Assembly (NCBI GenBank): GCA_025060135.1
Contig: JANXCY010000010.1
Coordinates: forward strand, 1-64,000
Length of the DNA stretch: 64,000 bases
Direction of reading: 5' to 3'
Origin: Anaerolineae bacterium
Lineage (GTDB): Bacteria > Chloroflexota > Anaerolineae > B4-G1 > DUEL01
The position numbers and the translations under genes were made by a program. The notes under the pieces are model-generated. The model worked only from the letters and a program-made list of their open reading frames with translations, was not told where the DNA came from and did not search any database. Each line of letters starts with the position of its first letter. Positions within the stretch are counted from its first letter, which is position 1. Positions 25,621 to 33,198 of this stretch are shown here, piece after piece.

Positions 25621-26955
25621 ATGCTGATTATCCATGCCCGCCTGGCCACGCTGGGGAGTACCCCCCAACTGATAGAAGACGGTGCCTTGCGGATAGAAGG
25701 CGAGACCATCACCGACCTCGGTACCACCGCGGACCTGATTCAGCGTTACCCCGATGAGGAACGCTGGGACGCCGAAGGCCAACTGGTCATGCCCGCGGCT
25801 ATCTGCGGGCACACCCACTTTTATGGCGCGTTCGCTCGGGGGATGGCTGTTCCCGGGGAGCCGCCGGCCAACTTTCCCCAGATTCTGGAACGGCTGTGGT
25901 GGCGGCTGGATCGGGCCCTCACCCTGGAGGATGTCCGGTATTCCGCGCTGGTTTGCCTGATAGATGCTATCCGGCACGGCACCACCACACTGATAGACCA
26001 CCACGCCAGCCCCAACGCCATTGAGGGGAGTCTGGAGGCCATTGCGGAGGCAGTGGAGGAGGCTGGCCTGCGGGCCGCTCTCTGTTACGAGGTAACCGAC
26101 CGGGACGGGCCCCAGCGCGCACAGGCCGGTATAGCGGAGAATGTTCACTTTGCCCGTTCGCTGACCCCCCAACGTCGTCGCCATCTGGCGGCCTCCTTTG
26201 GCCTCCACGCCTCGCTCACCCTCTCTGATCAGACACTGGCCGCATGTGTCGCTGCGGCACAGGACCTGGGTCTGGGATTCCACATCCACGTTGCTGAGGA
26301 CATCGCTGACCAGGAGGATAGCCTTCGCCGAAGCGGCAAACGGGTCGTCCACCGCCTGGGGGATGCGGGAATCCTGGGCCCGCAGACGATCGCTGTCCAC
26401 TGCGTCCATGTGGACCCCGATGAAATTGCCCGGCTGGCTGAAACTGGCACCTGGGTTACCCATCAACCCCGGTCCAACATGAATAACGGTGTCGGCGTGG
26501 CACCGGTGGAGGAGATGCTGGCCGCCGGGGTGCGGGTGGCTTTGGGGAACGATGGCTTCTCCAACAACATGTTCGCCGAGATGAAGGCGGCGTATCTGGT
26601 GCACAAACTGGCCCGCCGGGACCCCCGGGCTATGCCGGGCGACAGGGTGATGCGAATGGCCTTTGAGAACAACGCCGCGCTGGCCCGGGCCTTCTGGCCG
26701 AATGTGCGACTGGGAGAACTGGCTCCCGGCGCGGCAGCGGACCTGGTCTTTCTGGATTATTACCCTACGACCCCGCTGACGGCGGAGAACCTGCCCGGGC
26801 ATCTCCTTTTTGGAGTGGAAGCATCGATGGTTACCGCCACCGTTTGCGCCGGGCGGGTGCTGATGCGGGACCGGAAGTTGCTGACGCTGGACGAAGAGGC
26901 GATCACCGCGCGCTCCCGCGTCCTGGCCGCGCGGGCCTGGAGGCGAATCGGGTAG
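25621..26955 (+). CDS. metal-dependent amidohydrolase (SsnA/chlorohydrolase group)
   Basis: 444 aa. Hydrolyses C-N bonds of an unknown, probably heterocyclic, substrate. A TIM barrel metal site is indicated by CGHTHFYGAF (His64, His66), a FHIHVAED strand, HCVHVD, and the late VALGNDGFSNNMF with the catalytic Asp; the beta-sandwich ends at AADLVFLDY. Closest recognisable group is putative aminohydrolase SsnA. It follows the permease by 28 bp, so co-transcription is likely. Confidence 0.85.
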   Translation: MLIIHARLATLGSTPQLIEDGALRIEGETITDLGTTADLIQRYPDEERWDAEGQLVMPAAICGHTHFYGAFARGMAVPGEPPANFPQILERLWWRLDRALTLEDVRYSALVCLIDAIRHGTTTLIDHHASPNAIEGSLEAIAEAVEEAGLRAALCYEVTDRDGPQRAQAGIAENVHFARSLTPQRRRHLAASFGLHASLTLSDQTLAACVAAAQDLGLGFHIHVAEDIADQEDSLRRSGKRVVHRLGDAGILGPQTIAVHCVHVDPDEIARLAETGTWVTHQPRSNMNNGVGVAPVEEMLAAGVRVALGNDGFSNNMFAEMKAAYLVHKLARRDPRAMPGDRVMRMAFENNAALARAFWPNVRLGELAPGAAADLVFLDYYPTTPLTAENLPGHLLFGVEASMVTATVCAGRVLMRDRKLLTLDEEAITARSRVLAARAWRRIG

Positions 26956-27054
26956 TCCGGGGGAGCAATGCAGCGGGCGACCCAGCCGTCCGTTGCGCTC
27001 ACGGTTCTCGGGAGGAGCAATGATTGATCCAGGAGCCCCTATCCGGAGGCGACT

Positions 27055-28137
27055 ATGCTGGAGATACTGAAAACCATTCTGGCCTCACCCTTTGAGGTCA
27101 TCCTCTTCATCTGCGGATTCTTTGTGTTTCTCCTGGGCGTCCTGCCGATTAAGGGGAAACTGGACGGATTGCCCCTGGAGGGGCCGTTGGCTCCCGATAC
27201 CCGTCGCCTCCTCTGGATCATGGGGACCATCCTGATGTTGCTTTCTATGGGGCTGTGGGTCCTCAAGACCTACCCGCCGGAGCCGCCGCCGACGATTCCG
27301 TCCCCTATCTCGCCGACAGTAACCCTATCCCCCTCGCCAACCACGACCCCTTCGCCGACGGCGACTCCCTCGCCGACGTTCACCCCCACTCCGACGGCCA
27401 CACCTTCGCCCACCCCGGTCTGCCGGTACGACGCCTATGTCATCGACGAGGGAAGATACCCCGACCCCCGGGAGGGCCCCCTGGTTCCGGGGCAGCAGAT
27501 GATTGTGGAGTGGACCATCACGAACAAGAGCACCTGTGCTTGGGGGACTGGTCTCCGGTGGACGTTCAGCGGGAGCAGGGCCATCGGCGTTCCGCCCTTC
27601 CTCTCTATTCGGGGGGTTGGCATCGGGGAGAGCATCAAAATCCATGAGCGCATTTCGGCCCCCAATACCCCCGGGCACTATGAGGGTTGGTGGCAGATGA
27701 AGGACCCTGCCGGGAATCCCTTTGGGGACCGATCCCGCATAGAAATGGACGTCCAAGTGCCCGAGTTGCCGCCTGCTCCGCCCCATTGCACCCACAGCGC
27801 GCTGTTCCTGGCCGACCTGACGTACGAAGATAACCCCGCGCAGGGGATTATCCCGGTCGTCAGCCCCGGGCAGAGAATCTACAAGGCATGGCTCCTCAAG
27901 AATACAGGGACCTGCCACTGGGGGGAGGGATACCATCTGGTGTACGCGGGCGGGGCCGAACTGGCGTGGGAATCCCCCTATGTGCCACCCACGGCCAGCG
28001 GGAGCAAAGCGGTGGTGCTGGTTACCCTTTTTGCGCCCACTGCCCCGGGGGAGTACAAAATGTACTGGCAAATGCAGGATCCCTTGGGGAACCGCTTCGG
28101 GGATACCATTTGGGTACGGATTCGGGTGCAGGAGTGA
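27055..28137 (+). CDS. membrane protein with Pro/Thr linker and two NBR1-type Ig domains
   Basis: 360 aa. Two N-terminal helices (about 10-32 and 50-70), a Thr/Ser/Pro linker built from TPSPTATPSPT-like repeats (about 75-120), then two immunoglobulin-like domains of the NBR1 (FW/Trp-rich) type: about 121-240, with TITNKSTCAWG, APNTPGHYEGWWQMKDPAGN and FGD; and about 243-358, with LLKNTGTCHWG, APGEYKMYWQMQDPLGN and FGD. Such domains are widespread in Chloroflexota surface proteins; ligand unknown. GGAGG lies upstream of the ATG. Confidence 0.83.
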   Translation: MLEILKTILASPFEVILFICGFFVFLLGVLPIKGKLDGLPLEGPLAPDTRRLLWIMGTILMLLSMGLWVLKTYPPEPPPTIPSPISPTVTLSPSPTTTPSPTATPSPTFTPTPTATPSPTPVCRYDAYVIDEGRYPDPREGPLVPGQQMIVEWTITNKSTCAWGTGLRWTFSGSRAIGVPPFLSIRGVGIGESIKIHERISAPNTPGHYEGWWQMKDPAGNPFGDRSRIEMDVQVPELPPAPPHCTHSALFLADLTYEDNPAQGIIPVVSPGQRIYKAWLLKNTGTCHWGEGYHLVYAGGAELAWESPYVPPTASGSKAVVLVTLFAPTAPGEYKMYWQMQDPLGNRFGDTIWVRIRVQE

Positions 28138-28168
28138 TGAGCCCGGCGACCTGCGCGTGGGGCTCATC
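28136..28168 (+). terminator. hairpin at the end of the NBR1-Ig gene
   Basis: GATGAGCCC (28136-28144) pairs with GGGCTCATC (28160-28168), followed by GTTGTT. Moderate intrinsic-terminator character. Confidence 0.5.
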
Positions 28169-28202
28169 GTTGTTCAAAACTGTTCGGGAATCAGAGGAGC
28201 CA

Positions 28203-28664
28203 ATGCGTCCCCAACCGACTTCCCGCATGTGCTTCGTCTGCGGACGGGAAAACCCCTGCGGCTTGAAACTCAAATTCTACGAGGACCCGGAGAGTCGAGT
28301 GGTGCGGGCCGAGTTGACCCTCCCGGAGTACTACCAGGGCTACCCAGGCATTGCCCATGGAGGAGTGATTGCGGCCATCCTGGATGAAATTTCCGGGCGG
28401 GCGGTGATGCTCCAGACCTCCACGGAGACCTTTATGGTCACTCTTCGCCTGATCGTCCGCTATCGCCGCCCGACGCCGGTCGGCGTCCCTCTGGTCGCGG
28501 TGGGATGGGTGGAGCAACTTGGTCAGGCCGGCGCGAGGGTCGCGGGACAGATTCGCCTGCCCGATGGTACGATAACGGCTGAGGGGGAGGCCCTGCTGGC
28601 AGTTGCCCCCGAGGAGTTTCGCGCCCGCTGGGAGGCAGAACGGTCCTACTGGCGGATCGAGTAG
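28203..28664 (+). CDS. PaaI-type hotdog-fold acyl-CoA thioesterase
   Basis: 153 aa. The N-terminal CFVCGRENPCGLKLKFY and the hotdog core GYPGIAHGGVIAAILDEISG, with HGG and D/E catalytic positions, identify the family; it probably hydrolyses an acyl-CoA thioester. GAGGAG stands just before ATG 28203. A longer in-frame extension overlaps the previous gene and is rejected. Confidence 0.83.
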   Translation: MRPQPTSRMCFVCGRENPCGLKLKFYEDPESRVVRAELTLPEYYQGYPGIAHGGVIAAILDEISGRAVMLQTSTETFMVTLRLIVRYRRPTPVGVPLVAVGWVEQLGQAGARVAGQIRLPDGTITAEGEALLAVAPEEFRARWEAERSYWRIE

Positions 28665-28787
28665 AAGATAAAGCGCCCGAATGCCCTTCCAGCGCAGCGA
28701 CTCTTGACGGTCTGCTGGACCCGGAGCGGGGTTATGCTGGGGTGAGCGATTGGGGCGGGAAGGGGTCGGACCAACGTCCAGGGGCAT

Positions 28788-29504
28788 CTACCCCGCCCCA
28801 TACACGGGAATGGCCGCTCCGTGGACAGCGCGCGCCGCGTCCGAAGCCAGGAAGAGAATCACATCGGCGATCGCCTCCGGCTTCACCCAGCGCGTCGGAT
28901 CGGCTTTGGGCATCGCTGCCCGGTTCTGGGGCGTATCTATGGTAGAGGGCAGGACACCGTTGACTGTTATGCCCGTCCCCCGCAGTTCCGCTGCCAGGCT
29001 CTCCATCAAACGCAGCAGCGCGCTCTTGGCCGCGCTGTAGGCGGCTGTGTGCTTCCCGCCCTCCAGTCCGGCCTTGGCCGCCACGTAGACCAGCCGCCCG
29101 GCCCTTTGCGCCACCATCACCGGCACCACCGCGCGCGTTACCGTCAGCGCGGTGCGGACGTTGAGGTCAAAGAGGTCCTGCCAGGTTTCCAGAGGCGTCT
29201 CGTGGACCGGCTGACCGCCCCGGTACCCCCCTACCGTGTGTACCAGGACGTCTATCCGCCCCAGGCGCTGCCGGGCTTCCTGGACCATCTGCTCGGCGGC
29301 ATCCGCATCCATCAGGTCCATAGAGGTCGCCAGGTAGTGGTCCGGGGAATTGGTCAGTTCGGGGAACATAGCCGGCAACCGGTCCGGCGCCCGGTCTACC
29401 AGGACCAGATGGGCACCAGCGCTGTGGAACGCGCGAGCGACGGCGGAGCCCAGGTTCCCCGCTGCGCCAGTAATCATCACCACACGATCGGAGAAATCCC
29501 ACAT
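28788..29504 (-). CDS. short-chain dehydrogenase/reductase (SDR)
   Basis: 238 aa. NAD(P)-binding TGAAGNLGSAVA near the N-terminus, HTVGGYRGG in place of NNAG, and the catalytic YSAAKSALLRL (Tyr-x3-Lys). The C-terminal ILFLASDAARAVHGAAIPV matches the classic SDR pattern. Substrate unknown. It is 92 bp downstream of the korC stop. ATG 29504, preceded by GAGGG, is preferred to a longer reading. Confidence 0.85.
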   Translation of the reverse strand: MWDFSDRVVMITGAAGNLGSAVARAFHSAGAHLVLVDRAPDRLPAMFPELTNSPDHYLATSMDLMDADAAEQMVQEARQRLGRIDVLVHTVGGYRGGQPVHETPLETWQDLFDLNVRTALTVTRAVVPVMVAQRAGRLVYVAAKAGLEGGKHTAAYSAAKSALLRLMESLAAELRGTGITVNGVLPSTIDTPQNRAAMPKADPTRWVKPEAIADVILFLASDAARAVHGAAIPVYGAG

Positions 29505-29596
29505 GTTACCCTCGGGCAATAAGAATAGCGACAAGGTACACCTACTGCGGCGAAGGCCGCCGCCCTGGGCGCCCCCACAGACGTCGACCGGCGGAG

Positions 29597-30136
29597 TCAA
29601 CCCTGCCCCAGACGGTGGGCATACTCCAGGCCGACCTCCAGCGCTTTCAGGTTGATCTCCACCGTCCCGTCCGGAGCCCGGGCGCGTACCGCTGCCTCCA
29701 GCGACTCCCGGGAGACCACACCTGTCAATCCGACCAGCAGTCCCAGGGCAACCATATTGGCTGTGATTTCCCTACCGGTGGCCTGACGGGCCAGTTCCGT
29801 GATAGGCACCCGGACGGCTCCAATCAGCGGCGCGCGGTACACATGGGTGGTATCCAGAATCAGCATCCCCCCTTTTTTCAATCTGCTGGCATATCGGTCA
29901 CAGGCATCCTGGCTCAGACAGAGGAGGATGTCGGCATCCAGGACCTCGGGGTAATCAATCTCCTGGTCGGAGATAATAACTTCGGACCGGCTGGCGCTCC
30001 CTCGCGCGGAAGGACCGTAGGCCTGGGTCTGAACGACCTGTTTGCCATCGCGCACAGCGGCTTCGGCCAGCAGGATACCTGCCAGAATTACTCCCTGACC
30101 GCCCGTACCGGCAATACGGATTTCGGTACGATCCAT
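29597..30136 (-). CDS. korC: 2-oxoacid:ferredoxin oxidoreductase, gamma subunit
   Basis: 179 aa. Contains the gamma-domain signature RIAGTGGQGVILAG at the N-terminus, TQAYGPSARGSASRSEVIIS and NMVALGLLVGLTGVV. With alpha and beta subunits it oxidatively decarboxylates a 2-oxo acid to acyl-CoA, reducing ferredoxin. Its start overlaps the korB 3' end by 49 nt. Confidence 0.9.
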   Translation of the reverse strand: MDRTEIRIAGTGGQGVILAGILLAEAAVRDGKQVVQTQAYGPSARGSASRSEVIISDQEIDYPEVLDADILLCLSQDACDRYASRLKKGGMLILDTTHVYRAPLIGAVRVPITELARQATGREITANMVALGLLVGLTGVVSRESLEAAVRARAPDGTVEINLKALEVGLEYAHRLGQG

Positions 30137-30978
30137 TCCATCTCCCTCCGGGCGCGCTGGACCACTTCCTCATAGTACCTTCGGGTGTATTCGGTCAGGT
30201 CATCCCGGTCGGCCAGGATCCCCCGAATAATTTTGCCGGCCCGCTCCTCCGGACTCATTCGCTCGGCCAGCGAGAGGGGGATGCTATCGTCTTTCAGACG
30301 GCGCATCATCTCCGGCGCTGTCCCCCATTGGTTGAGCCGGCCGATGGTGGTATGGCAGTAACTGATGGCCTCTACCAGCGAGAAGCCCTCTTTCTGGAGC
30401 GCGCGGGTCATATACTCCTGGAGTTCCTCCACGTGGTAGACAGTACTCCGGGCGACAAACGCCGCTCCCGCACATCGGGCCAGTTCCGCGATCTGGAACG
30501 GGGGTTCAATGTGGCCGTAGGGGGTGGTGGAGGTGATGGCTCCCAGGGGGGTTGTCGGCGAATATTGCCCACCGGTCATCCCGTAGGTCGCGTTATTGAC
30601 CACAATGGTCGTCAGACCGATGTTCCGTCGGGCAGCGTGGATAAAATGGTTGCCCCCGATGGCCAGGGCATCGCCGTCGCCCATCACCACGATGACCTTC
30701 ATCTCGGGGCGCACCAGTTTGAGGCCGGTGGCGAAGGCCAGGGCTCGCCCATGAGTGGTGTGGAGCGTGTTGAAGTCCACATAAACGGGCATGCGGCCGG
30801 TGCATCCAATGCCGGAGACCATCGCGACTTCGTCTTTATCCAGCCCCAGGGCATCCACCGCTCGGATGATGGCACCCAGGACAATGCCGATACCGCATCC
30901 GGCACACCAGATGTTGGGGAATTTCTTTGTATGGCGGAGATACCGTTCGTGGATGCGGGATTCGCGCTGGGGTCTCAT
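30088..30978 (-). CDS. korB: 2-oxoacid:ferredoxin oxidoreductase, beta (ThDP-binding) subunit
   Basis: 296 aa. WCAGCGIG and GIGCTGR supply Fe-S-type cysteines; VVMGDGDALAIGGNHFIHA...NN is the ThDP/Mg site. The alpha subunit gene, normally immediately upstream, is absent: tRNA-Leu ends 14 bp before this start. The gene is therefore probably co-transcribed with the tRNA operon. GGGGGTG precedes the ATG. Confidence 0.9.
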   Translation of the reverse strand: MRPQRESRIHERYLRHTKKFPNIWCAGCGIGIVLGAIIRAVDALGLDKDEVAMVSGIGCTGRMPVYVDFNTLHTTHGRALAFATGLKLVRPEMKVIVVMGDGDALAIGGNHFIHAARRNIGLTTIVVNNATYGMTGGQYSPTTPLGAITSTTPYGHIEPPFQIAELARCAGAAFVARSTVYHVEELQEYMTRALQKEGFSLVEAISYCHTTIGRLNQWGTAPEMMRRLKDDSIPLSLAERMSPEERAGKIIRGILADRDDLTEYTRRYYEEVVQRARREMEWIVPKSVLPVRAVRE

Positions 30979-30991
30979 CGTTCACCCCCAG

Positions 30992-31075
30992 TAGGGCGGG
31001 TGGGATTTGAACCCACACGTCCTCACCGGACAGAGGATTTTAAGTCCCCCGCGGCTGCCGTTTCGCCACCGCCCC
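30992..31075 (-). tRNA. tRNA-Leu (anticodon TAA)
   Basis: 84 nt, cloverleaf complete: acceptor GGGGCGG/CCGCCCT with a G1-U72 wobble, anticodon loop CTTAAAA, long variable arm GTCC/GGAC, T-arm GTGGG-TTCAAAT-CCCAC. CCA is not encoded. Confidence 0.93.
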
Positions 31076-31128
31076 AGATAGAAACGGGCAGCCCTCCGGA
31101 CTGCCCGTCTGTCCAACACCCGGTTAGG

Positions 31129-31200
31129 AGGCGGCGGTCGGATTTGAACCGACGTATGAGGGTTTTGCAGACCCTTGCCTTTCCCCTTGGCTACGCCGCC
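31129..31200 (-). tRNA. tRNA-Cys (anticodon GCA)
   Basis: Acceptor GGCGGCG/CGCCGCC, anticodon loop CTGCAAA with stem AGGGT/ACCCT, T-arm GTCGG-TTCAAAT-CCGAC, discriminator U as expected for Cys. CCA not encoded. Confidence 0.94.
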
Positions 31201-31211
31201 ACACCATAGTG

Positions 31212-31284
31212 AGCGGGCGACGGGATTCGAACCCGTGGCCTTCTCCTTGGCAAGGAGACGTTCTACCAGCTGAACCACGCCCGC
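31212..31284 (-). tRNA. tRNA-Gly (anticodon GCC)
   Basis: Acceptor GCGGGCG/CGCCCGC, anticodon loop TTGCCAA with stem TCTCC/GGAGA, T-loop TTCGAAT. First tRNA of the Gly-Cys-Leu operon. CCA not encoded. Confidence 0.95.
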
Positions 31285-31296
31285 TTTTCAGTATAG

Positions 31297-31325
31297 ATTG
31301 TACCACATTTGCGCCAAATTGGCAA
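31297..31325 (-). promoter_or_regulatory. promoter of the tRNA (and probably korBC) operon
   Basis: Minus strand: TTGCCA (31325-31320), 17-bp spacer, TACAAT (31302-31297). Its -35 almost completely overlaps that of the divergent promoter. Confidence 0.75.
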
Positions 31326-31347
31326 GCAGACCGTTTGGGAGTATAAT
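31319..31347 (+). promoter_or_regulatory. promoter of the phosphoesterase gene
   Basis: TTGGCA (31319-31324), 17-bp spacer, TATAAT (31342-31347). Five bases of the -35 are shared with the minus-strand tRNA promoter. Confidence 0.78.
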
Positions 31348-31389
31348 TACAACAGTATGCTGGCAAATTAGAAAACTGGAGTGATCCCC

Positions 31390-32118
31390 GTGCGCTACCT
31401 GGTCATCTCCGACATCCATGCCAACCGCGCGGCTCTGGAAACGGTACTGAGAGACGCGGCTCCCTTTGACATGATCTGGTGCCTGGGAGACCTCGTCGGA
31501 TACGGCCCGGACCCGAACGAGTGTGTGGCCCGCATCCAGGACTTTGAGCATCTCTGCGTGGCTGGAAATCACGACTGGGCCGCCCTCGGCCTGCTAACCC
31601 TGGACGACTTCAACACGGAGGCCCGGATGGCTCACCTCTGGACTCGGGAGGAATTGACTCCCGTCAGCCGGGAATATCTGGAAACGCTCCCGACTCGCCT
31701 GGAACAGGGAGAGTTCACCCTGGTCCATGGCAGTCCCCGAGAACCCATCTGGGAATACGTGTTGGACCTGGGATCTGCGCTGCTCAGTTTCTCCTACTTC
31801 TCCACCCCGTACTGCCTGGTAGGCCACACCCATCTTCCGCTGATGTTCGTGCTGGACGAGAACCAGGGCCGCCCTTGCGCGATGATTCCGGAGGTCGGTG
31901 TGCCTGTCCCCCTGCGCCGCCATCGGATGATCCTGAACCCCGGAAGCGTAGGACAACCCAGAGACGGCGACCCGCGCGCCAGTTATGCCATTCTGGATAC
32001 CGATGCCATGACCTGGGAACTGCGCCGCGTCTCCTATCCGATAGAGATCACCCAGGAACGCATGCGAGCCCGGGGCCTCCCCCGCCGCCTCATTGCCCGT
32101 TTGGAAGTGGGACGATAA
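31390..32118 (+). CDS. calcineurin-like metallophosphoesterase
   Basis: 242 aa. All metal-binding motifs are present: ISDIHANRAAL, LGDLVGYGPDP, VAGNHDWA and VGHTHLP, with NPGSVGQPRDGDP typical of the YfcE-like/DeoR-type phosphodiesterase group. Hydrolyses phosphomonoesters or phosphodiesters; substrate unknown. GTG 31390 is favoured over GTG 31381 because a GGAG lies about 8 nt upstream. Confidence 0.88.
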   Translation: MRYLVISDIHANRAALETVLRDAAPFDMIWCLGDLVGYGPDPNECVARIQDFEHLCVAGNHDWAALGLLTLDDFNTEARMAHLWTREELTPVSREYLETLPTRLEQGEFTLVHGSPREPIWEYVLDLGSALLSFSYFSTPYCLVGHTHLPLMFVLDENQGRPCAMIPEVGVPVPLRRHRMILNPGSVGQPRDGDPRASYAILDTDAMTWELRRVSYPIEITQERMRARGLPRRLIARLEVGR

Positions 32119-32154
32119 TTTAGGGAACGGCTCGGCATCCCCTGGCGTCTGATT

Positions 32155-32195
32155 AATGACTGAATGGCCCAATGACCCAATGACGGAATGATGAT
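32155..32195. repeat. ATGA-rich degenerate tandem repeat
   Basis: Loose array of AATGACnn-like units just before the next ribosome-binding site. It shares AATGACGGAATGA with the array at 50565-50640. Confidence 0.55.
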
Positions 32196-32208
32196 TGCAG
32201 GAGGGGAG

Positions 32209-33108
32209 ATGAAGAAATATCTGTGGAGCTGGATGGGAATCGCCGCGTGGCTGGTGGTTGCTGGGGGATGCGCGCTTCGCCCAACAGCGACGGCAGTGCC
32301 CGCTCCAGCACAGCCCGTCCCGGTCCCTATGCTGGGCATGGCGCAGGATAGAGAAAAGAGCGCGTACCCGCAAAGCGGCGGGGATACGGCTACCACGGTT
32401 CACTTCGGGATGCCCACCCCCGACCGGATGGTCGTCCGAACCGCCCACCTGGACCTCGTTGTCCCGGATACCGAGAAAGCCCTGGACGACATCCAGACCC
32501 TGGCCCAGGAACTGGGCGGCTACGTGGTCTCCGTAGAGGCGTATCAGTACCAGGAAGGCCGACAGGCTACAATAACGTTCCGGGTCCCGACGGAACAACT
32601 GGATGCCGCACTGGACCGCCTGCGCGCAATGGCCACGACCGTCCGGCGGGAATCCGTCTCCGGGCAGGACGTAACGGACCAGTACGTGGACCTTCGGTCC
32701 CGCCTGCGCCACCTGGAAGCGAAAGAGAAGCAACTGCTGGAATTCCTGGACCGGGCAGAAGACACCGAAGCCGTTCTGGAGGTCTACGAGCACCTTAGCG
32801 CGACCCAGGCAGAGATTGAACAGGTAAAGGGACGGATGCAGTACCTGGAGAACCAGGCCGCGCTGGCGACGATCACCGTCAGCCTGACGCCGGACGTGAT
32901 GGCCCAGCCGCTGGAGACGGGCGGCTGGAACCTACCTGCCACCGTCCGCAATGCAGTGGAGACCCTCCTGGCCGTTCTGGAGTTCTTCGTCAAGGCGCTG
33001 ATCTACATCGTTATCGTCGTCCTGCCCGCGCTGATCCTGGCCGCGCTGCCCGTTGTGGGTATCGTCCTGCTGGTGCGCTGGTTGGTCCGGCGACGGCGAC
33101 ATCCGTAA
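32209..33108 (+). CDS. DUF4349-family lipoprotein/membrane protein
   Basis: 299 aa. N-terminal signal with possible lipobox (VVAGGC, Cys near residue 21), a DUF4349 domain with DLVVPDTEKALDDIQTLAQELGGYV and a TFRVPTEQLDAALDRL strand-helix unit, a coiled coil (about 165-210, RLRHLEAKEKQLLEFLDRAEDTEAVLEVYEHL region), then a C-terminal helix (about 265-292) and basic tail. The domain is therefore extracytoplasmic, tethered at both ends. GGAGGGGAG precedes the ATG. Function of the family unknown. Confidence 0.82.
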   Translation: MKKYLWSWMGIAAWLVVAGGCALRPTATAVPAPAQPVPVPMLGMAQDREKSAYPQSGGDTATTVHFGMPTPDRMVVRTAHLDLVVPDTEKALDDIQTLAQELGGYVVSVEAYQYQEGRQATITFRVPTEQLDAALDRLRAMATTVRRESVSGQDVTDQYVDLRSRLRHLEAKEKQLLEFLDRAEDTEAVLEVYEHLSATQAEIEQVKGRMQYLENQAALATITVSLTPDVMAQPLETGGWNLPATVRNAVETLLAVLEFFVKALIYIVIVVLPALILAALPVVGIVLLVRWLVRRRRHP

Positions 33109-33198
33109 CCGATGGGGAATCTCACCGCAGAGGGCATGGCGATAGCAGGAATTCCCCTGCGCGCGGTGCCTTCTGCGGTCGTTTTTCCAGGAGGTGTA

